Origin: an uncultured Kordiimonas sp.
Lineage (GTDB): Bacteria; Pseudomonadota; Alphaproteobacteria; Sphingomonadales; Kordiimonadaceae
DNA: 64,000 nucleotides
Direction: 5' to 3'
Assembly (NCBI GenBank): GCA_947500295.1
Contig: CANMRM010000001.1
Location: 310,001-374,000, forward strand
This document shows positions 59,928 through 64,000 of this stretch, piece after piece. A model generated the notes under the pieces. It searched no databases and was not told where the DNA came from. It saw only the letters and a list, made by a program, of their open reading frames with translations. Positions within the stretch are counted from its first letter, which is position 1; every line of letters begins with the position of its first letter. The position numbers and the translations under genes are program-made.

Positions 59928-60923
59928 CTAATCGTCAGGATAGCTCAGGCCCCATTGTTGACGCAGGCTATCCATGATTTTCAGGTTACATAGCGTATTG
60001 GCAAGCGGTACTGCAGGATGTTCAGTGTTCCCTTCCCGAATGGACTGTGAAACGGCGGCAATCTGATAGTGATAGCCCGCGCCTTGGATGGGGAAGGTTT
60101 CGTTGACGGTTTCCCCACCAAAAGAATGGAGGGTAATACGATCGGGATGATGAAACCGTTCATGAATGGTTATGCTTCCCTGTGTCCCTTCAAGTGTTGC
60201 CAGAACCGGCCTGTTTTCCCGAAGCCCACATTGCAGCTCCGCAGTCGCGCCGCCTGCGAATTCGAGACGGATGAGGTCCTCCTCATCGACACCTGTTTCT
60301 CCAATACGTGCACTTCCATCGATTTTTTCAGGTGTTCCAAGAAATAATGTTGCCAGCGAAATAGGATAAACGCCCAGGTCCAGTAGCGCTCCGCCGGCGA
60401 GGGTTGGATTGAAGAGCCGGCCTTTCGGGTCGTAGTTTGCGGCAAAACTGAAATCCGCGGTAATATTCTTGAGCTGGCCGATACACCCTTCCTGCACCCA
60501 ATGATTTACCTGTTGGATTGCCGGAAAAAAACGAGTCCACAGGGCTTCCATCAGGAACAAACCTTTTTCCCGGGCCAGTGTTGCACAGGCTTGGGCCTGA
60601 CGCGCGTTCAACACCAAAGGTTTTTCACACAAAACGTGTTTGCCTTTTTCGAGACAAAGGTTGATCAGGTCGAAATGACTGTTGTGAGGCGTGGCGATGT
60701 AGACCAGATCGACCCCCGGATCATTTGCAAGCTCTTCATAACTTGCATGAATGTCTGGAATGCTGTGTGCTGCAGCGAACGATTTCGCGCTTTCGATGGA
60801 GCGCGACCCAACGGCATTGATTTTCGTACCGTCCACCAGCGCCGCGTCCCGCACCATTGCATTGGCGATTTTGCCTGTCGCCATAATCCCCCATTTAACC
60901 GTTGTCAGTTGTGGAAGAGGCAC
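59928..60923 (-). CDS. Gfo/Idh/MocA family NAD(P)-dependent oxidoreductase
   Basis: A 331-residue protein starting at a GTG with AGGG upstream, six bases after the LysR stop. The N-terminal Rossmann domain begins KWGIMATGKIANAMV (the usual GxGxxA is replaced by GIMATGKIA, typical of the dihydrodiol-dehydrogenase branch). The catalytic EKP motif is in HVLCEKPLVLNARQAQ. The C-terminal domain includes GGALLDLGVYPISLATLFLG. It is probably a sugar or trans-dihydrodiol dehydrogenase. It is cotranscribed with the LysR gene before it. Confidence 0.92.
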   Translation of the reverse strand: MPLPQLTTVKWGIMATGKIANAMVRDAALVDGTKINAVGSRSIESAKSFAAAHSIPDIHASYEELANDPGVDLVYIATPHNSHFDLINLCLEKGKHVLCEKPLVLNARQAQACATLAREKGLFLMEALWTRFFPAIQQVNHWVQEGCIGQLKNITADFSFAANYDPKGRLFNPTLAGGALLDLGVYPISLATLFLGTPEKIDGSARIGETGVDEEDLIRLEFAGGATAELQCGLRENRPVLATLEGTQGSITIHERFHHPDRITLHSFGGETVNETFPIQGAGYHYQIAAVSQSIREGNTEHPAVPLANTLCNLKIMDSLRQQWGLSYPDD

Positions 60924-60929
60924 GAAAAA

Positions 60930-61829
60930 CTACCCTGTTTTTTTGCTGTCTGTGAACCAGTCAGCCAGGAAATCAATCAAGGCCCGTACCTTGGTGGGCA
61001 GAAGCCTGCGTTCGGGGTAGAGGGCGTAAAGACCGCTTTCCGGCTTGCTCCATTCCTCAAGAATCTTAACAACATCGCCTCTTTCCAGAGCGTCACGCAG
61101 AAAAAACTCGGGTAATGTGGCGATGGCCAGGCCTGTCTTTGCGATCTCCAGCTGCATCAATCCGGAATTTGTGGTTGTCGTGCCTTTTACCCGAACGGCT
61201 TTTGCACCGCTTGAGCCAGTAAAGCGCCATTGTTCGCTGGCGTTAATGTTGGCGTAAAAAACGCAATTGTGGTCCTTCAGCTCTTCAGGTGTTTTGGGAG
61301 TTCCGTGGGCTTCCAGGTAAGCCGGGCTTGCCACCACATGGAACTGAATTGTCGCCAGTTTTCGCGCAATCAAGCTTGTGTCGTTGAGGTTTTGTGCGAT
61401 ACGCAACGCCAGGTCAAAGCCACCGCCGATTACATCAACCCGTTGATCTGAAAGGTGCAATTCAAATGTGAGCCCTGGGTGCTGTTCCATGAAAGCCGTT
61501 AGTGGTTCATGGAGGTCAATGTCAGAAAAGCTGCGCGGGGCAGTTATGCGCAGATGTCCCTCAAGGTTGTCGCTTGCGGTTTTTACCGACTGGCGTGTGT
61601 CTTCAACGTCAGCCAGGATACTTAGCGCGCGTTCATAAAATTGAGTGCCTGCGTCTGTTGGCGTGACACCGCGCGTCGAGCGGGCCAGTAATCGCACGCC
61701 CAAGTCATCTTCAAGTGACTGGATGCGCCTTGAGGCGACCGATTTTGTAATATGCAGCGCTTTTGCCGCCGCCGTCAGGTTGCCTTCTTCTACTGTTCGA
61801 CAAAATGTCCGCATGCCCACAAGGTCCAT
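60930..61829 (-). CDS. LysR family transcriptional regulator
   Basis: A 299-residue regulator. The ATG at 61829 is chosen for its AAAGGACGG and the standard N terminus MDLVGMRTFCRTVEEGNLTA; a longer frame to 61886 adds 19 residues. The helix-turn-helix (AAAKALHITKSVASRRIQSL) is of the CrgA/DmlR subgroup. The effector domain has GHLRITAPRSFSDIDLHEPL, GGFDLALRIAQNLNDTSLIA and DHNCVFYANINASEQWRFTG. It is immediately upstream of, and on the same strand as, the Gfo/Idh/MocA gene, and so probably regulates itself and that gene. Confidence 0.92.
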   Translation of the reverse strand: MDLVGMRTFCRTVEEGNLTAAAKALHITKSVASRRIQSLEDDLGVRLLARSTRGVTPTDAGTQFYERALSILADVEDTRQSVKTASDNLEGHLRITAPRSFSDIDLHEPLTAFMEQHPGLTFELHLSDQRVDVIGGGFDLALRIAQNLNDTSLIARKLATIQFHVVASPAYLEAHGTPKTPEELKDHNCVFYANINASEQWRFTGSSGAKAVRVKGTTTTNSGLMQLEIAKTGLAIATLPEFFLRDALERGDVVKILEEWSKPESGLYALYPERRLLPTKVRALIDFLADWFTDSKKTG

Positions 61830-61943
61830 CAACCGTCCTTTTTTCGAACTGCTCAGACGTGATTGTGTTGCAGTGCGACGGAGCACGCAATAGAAAACCG
61901 ACCCGTGTCCGGGCCGGCAAGTGCATGGTTCGTTAGTGGAAAA

Positions 61944-62627
61944 CTAGCGCCAGCGGCGGCTGATATAAAAGCAGCCAAGTCCGCCGATCAAAAACATGAA
62001 GCCTAAGCTGTAATGCCAGGTGACCAACGAAGGCGCATAGTCAGGCTCAACGTGGTGCCGTGTATATTTCCTGTAGCCACCCTCGACATGCTCAATGTAG
62101 CTCGGGCCGCGCTCCGCAGAATGAATTTGGAAGTCATAGTCTATTCTGTCAGTCAGGGGAGTGCCGTCACGGTCAGGAACACCAGCTTCCATCAACTGGA
62201 ACACCATGGGCGATTCGCCCTCAAGAATTATGCCTTCTGATCGATAGTGATACTTATACCTCTCCGGTTCGTTGCTGGTATAGGCTAAGCCCAGCATTCC
62301 ACCACCGAGCATCAACATAACAAGGCCTGCGATCAGCCAGCCCCGCATAAAACGGGCTTCCGATTGTTGACGTGTCAGCACAATATTGCGGACTTCTCCA
62401 ATTTCCCGAAGCTTGTCCAGCTCCGCTGAAAAAATGTTTGAGGTCAGGTCTTTTGGGTCAATGCCGTATGCGGTCGTAATTCGTGTGAAAATCTCCTCGG
62501 AAGGATAGGACTTGCCTGTCTCAAGCTTCGAGAGATAGGACTGTTCAATGCCTGCTTTCGCTGCCGCCTCGGGCTGGGTCCAGCCGTTTTTTTCGCGGAT
62601 CTGCCGTAAATAATCGCCAAACTTCAT
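61944..62627 (-). CDS. Membrane-anchored XRE-family regulator
   Basis: A 227-residue protein with AAGGAGA before the ATG. An XRE helix-turn-helix occupies residues 1-60 (FGDYLRQIREKNGWTQPEAA, IEQSYLSKLETGKSYPSEEI). A short linker leads to a membrane helix at ~96-116 (GWLIAGLVMLMLGGGMLGLA), an ~85-residue periplasmic segment with many Tyr and His (KYTRHHVEPDYAPSLVTW), and a second helix near the C terminus (YSLGFMFLIGGLGCFYISRR). A DNA-binding domain tied to the inner membrane with an outside loop looks like a one-component sensor. It has no close target gene apart from the ECF sigma gene upstream on the same strand, 138 bases away. Confidence 0.8.
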   Translation of the reverse strand: MKFGDYLRQIREKNGWTQPEAAAKAGIEQSYLSKLETGKSYPSEEIFTRITTAYGIDPKDLTSNIFSAELDKLREIGEVRNIVLTRQQSEARFMRGWLIAGLVMLMLGGGMLGLAYTSNEPERYKYHYRSEGIILEGESPMVFQLMEAGVPDRDGTPLTDRIDYDFQIHSAERGPSYIEHVEGGYRKYTRHHVEPDYAPSLVTWHYSLGFMFLIGGLGCFYISRRWR

Positions 62628-62765
62628 GTTGGTCTCCTTGTGGCCTGTTTGTGGCCGCTTGCTGTTGGTTACGCAGCGAAGTCTTTGGAAGTCCGGCTGA
62701 GAATACCAGTTGAATATAGGTGAATAATAGGGAAAAGCAGGAATAGGAATGGAAAATTGGTCGGG

Positions 62766-63668
62766 CTAATGCAGAGAAAGAGCTCTGGTTGCATCGCCAA
62801 GCTTTTCCGGATTGCGATGTGCCAGAATGTGATTGATCTTGCCATCGTAGTTGCAACTGACCGTTATCAGGCTCACAAGGTTGCCGTCTTCCCCAAAAGT
62901 CATAAGCGAGGGTGTGCCGTTAAAGGTTGCTAAAACCGTACGAGTCCCGTCGGAGAACTTTCTATGAACGCCCGATAGAAACGCTGCAACACGCGCCGGG
63001 CCGACAATAACATTACGTGCCGCGCGTGCCTTGCCTCCTGCATCGGTCCATAGCTCCACATCAGATGCAAGATGGTTCACAACACTGTCTATATCCCCTT
63101 CGGTCAGGGCGGCATACAAGCTGTCTCCCAGTTTTTGCAGCGCTTCCGGGGGGGCATCAAACCTGGTTTTGGACGCTTTCAGGTGCTTTCGGGCTCTCAC
63201 GGCTTGCTGTCGAACGGCTTGCTGGCTCTGGCCCAGCATCTCGCTTACCTCTGAAAAGGAAAAGCCAAACACGTCGTGCAACAGCAAACTTGCACGTTCG
63301 CTGGGTGTGAGTCGTTCGAGCAGCAGCAAATAAGCCTGCTGCAGGGACTCGGCAAGCTCCGCAGGTGATGTTGTCTCGGTTGAAAGCGCATGAGGGCGCT
63401 CGACCGGGTCCGGCAGCCAGGGCCCATCATACTGTGATCGTTCCCGTTTCAGCCGACGCAGGGTGTCCAGACATACATTGGTGCACACGCGTGTGAGCCA
63501 AGCTTTGGCATTTTCTGGCGCTTCCCGTTGGCTTTGCAGCCGAATCCATGTTTCCTGCACGGCGTCCTCGGCATCAACGCGGCTACCAAGGAGCCGATAG
63601 GCAAGACCCGTCAAATAGAGGCGCAGCGAATTGAATTCAGTTTGCAGGTCGTTCACTTGGATTCTCAC
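62766..63668 (-). CDS. ECF sigma factor of the ECF41 type (SigJ-like, SnoaL C-terminal domain)
   Basis: A 300-residue protein. Sigma region 2 covers residues ~12-75 (YRLLGSRVDAEDAVQETWIR) and region 4 ~108-165 (TPSERASLLLHDVFGFSFSE, QQAVRQQAVRARKHL). A C-terminal NTF2/SnoaL-like domain (~175-300) carries close forms of both ECF41 marker motifs: DAGGK (209-213) for DGGGR and NPEKL (286-290) for NPDKL. In ECF41 proteins this extension replaces a separate anti-sigma factor and tunes activity. A GTG starts the protein, within the end of the CMD gene upstream (32-base overlap), the conserved ECF41-CMD pairing. The promoter it would recognise is not in the window. Confidence 0.92.
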   Translation of the reverse strand: MRIQVNDLQTEFNSLRLYLTGLAYRLLGSRVDAEDAVQETWIRLQSQREAPENAKAWLTRVCTNVCLDTLRRLKRERSQYDGPWLPDPVERPHALSTETTSPAELAESLQQAYLLLLERLTPSERASLLLHDVFGFSFSEVSEMLGQSQQAVRQQAVRARKHLKASKTRFDAPPEALQKLGDSLYAALTEGDIDSVVNHLASDVELWTDAGGKARAARNVIVGPARVAAFLSGVHRKFSDGTRTVLATFNGTPSLMTFGEDGNLVSLITVSCNYDGKINHILAHRNPEKLGDATRALSLH

Positions 63669-64000
63669 TCATGTCTTTCTGCGGGATTGCGCACATGTCA
63701 GCATAGCCAAGTCCACGCTTTAGGGCAGGATACAGGCGAACCAAGGCAGCTGAAACCGTCAATTCCACGACACCGTGCCTGCCGATAGCCGAATTCAGTG
63801 TGTTTTCCATATCTGCGGACAAGGGGTCACCTCCCGCAACATGGCGGCCGAGGAAATACGCTGCTCGTGCTGTTGATTCCACCGTGTCCGGATTTGTCAG
63901 GAGTTGATGCACGGTGGTTTCGGGAACACCGGTTGCCACCGCAAAGCTTTTCGATATCTCCAGGCAAGGTCCACATGCTTCCTGACGGGTGGCACCCAGC
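63637..64000 (-). CDS. Carboxymuconolactone decarboxylase/AhpD-like protein, C-terminal part (ECF41 partner)
   Basis: This gene enters from the right edge, so its start is missing. Reading from 63999 on the minus strand gives LGATRQEACGPCLEISKSFA, with the AhpD-type E-x-C-x-x-C motif (EACGPCLEI), then GRHVAGGDPLSADMENTLNS and VVELTVSAALVRLYPALKRG, a typical helical CMD end. Its last codons overlap the ECF41 gene's start by 32 bases, so the two are translationally linked. CMD proteins are the usual genetic partners and likely targets of ECF41 sigma factors; the CxxC suggests peroxide or thiol-based chemistry. Confidence 0.85.
   Translation of the reverse strand, partial: LGATRQEACGPCLEISKSFAVATGVPETTVHQLLTNPDTVESTARAAYFLGRHVAGGDPLSADMENTLNSAIGRHGVVELTVSAALVRLYPALKRGLGYADMCAIPQKDMSENPSERPAN

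Noticed and set aside
1-64000. Mobile elements, prophage or integrated island borders
   Set aside because: I saw no transposase, integrase, phage structural gene, tRNA-linked direct repeats or terminal inverted repeats.

Overview
The window looks like chromosomal DNA of a Gram-negative, aerobic, heterotrophic bacterium, most likely an alphaproteobacterium. The reasons are a 1606-residue NAD-dependent glutamate dehydrogenase of the 180-kDa type, two proteins with the PAS_5-like domain common in Alphaproteobacteria, a TonB-dependent receptor, an OprO/P-like porin, and many LysR, TetR and Lrp regulators. The order cannot be fixed from sequence alone. I see no rRNA, tRNA, insertion sequence, prophage or CRISPR array. 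Genes are dense, with many 4-base ATGA overlaps and clear Shine-Dalgarno sequences.

Layout, left part. 1-1.3 kb: a carboxymuconolactone-decarboxylase (CMD) fragment and a secreted NTF2-fold protein under a TetR regulator, with two matching palindromic operators. 1.3-2.3 kb: a 16-bp tandem repeat and a secreted hypothetical protein. 2.3-9.5 kb: a duplicated DUF1800 lipoprotein / DUF1501 Tat-exported protein operon, with a chimeric 91-codon remnant that suggests a collapsed third copy. 9.7-11.3 kb: a Pho-box-like promoter and an OprO/P-like porin. 11.3-13.6 kb: an acyl-CoA synthetase and an isoprenylcysteine-methyltransferase-like membrane protein. 13.9-18.0 kb: a MacAB-like export operon (adaptor, ATPase, two permeases).

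Middle part. 18.1-26.2 kb: a LysR regulator followed by a run of two-domain VOC protein, TonB-dependent receptor, serine hydrolase, SAM methyltransferase, small acidic protein and six-helix membrane protein, with no pathway I recognise. 26.2-29.3 kb: a degenerate receiver protein, a LysR regulator divergent from an HbpS/GlcG-like protein, and an exported S33 hydrolase. 29.3-31.8 kb: a tryptophan-2,3-dioxygenase-family enzyme and a kynureninase-like PLP enzyme, divergent from an Lrp/AsnC regulator.

The most striking region is 31.8-50.1 kb. An NtrC-type response regulator and its histidine kinase are divergent from an operon of HlyD adaptor, one MacB/LolD-type ATPase and five tandem ~810-residue FtsX/MacB permeases. 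The shared intergenic region holds three copies of TGTTC-N6-GWACA upstream of a consensus sigma-54 -24/-12 promoter. This gives a self-contained sensor-to-exporter circuit readable directly from the DNA.

Right part. 50.1-64 kb: an AMP-dependent long-chain acyl-CoA synthetase, a PAS_5-like protein, NAD-glutamate dehydrogenase, a small anchored protein, a glutathionyl-hydroquinone reductase, a Gfo/Idh/MocA dehydrogenase with a LysR regulator, a membrane-anchored XRE regulator, and an ECF41-type sigma factor overlapping a CMD gene that runs off the window end.
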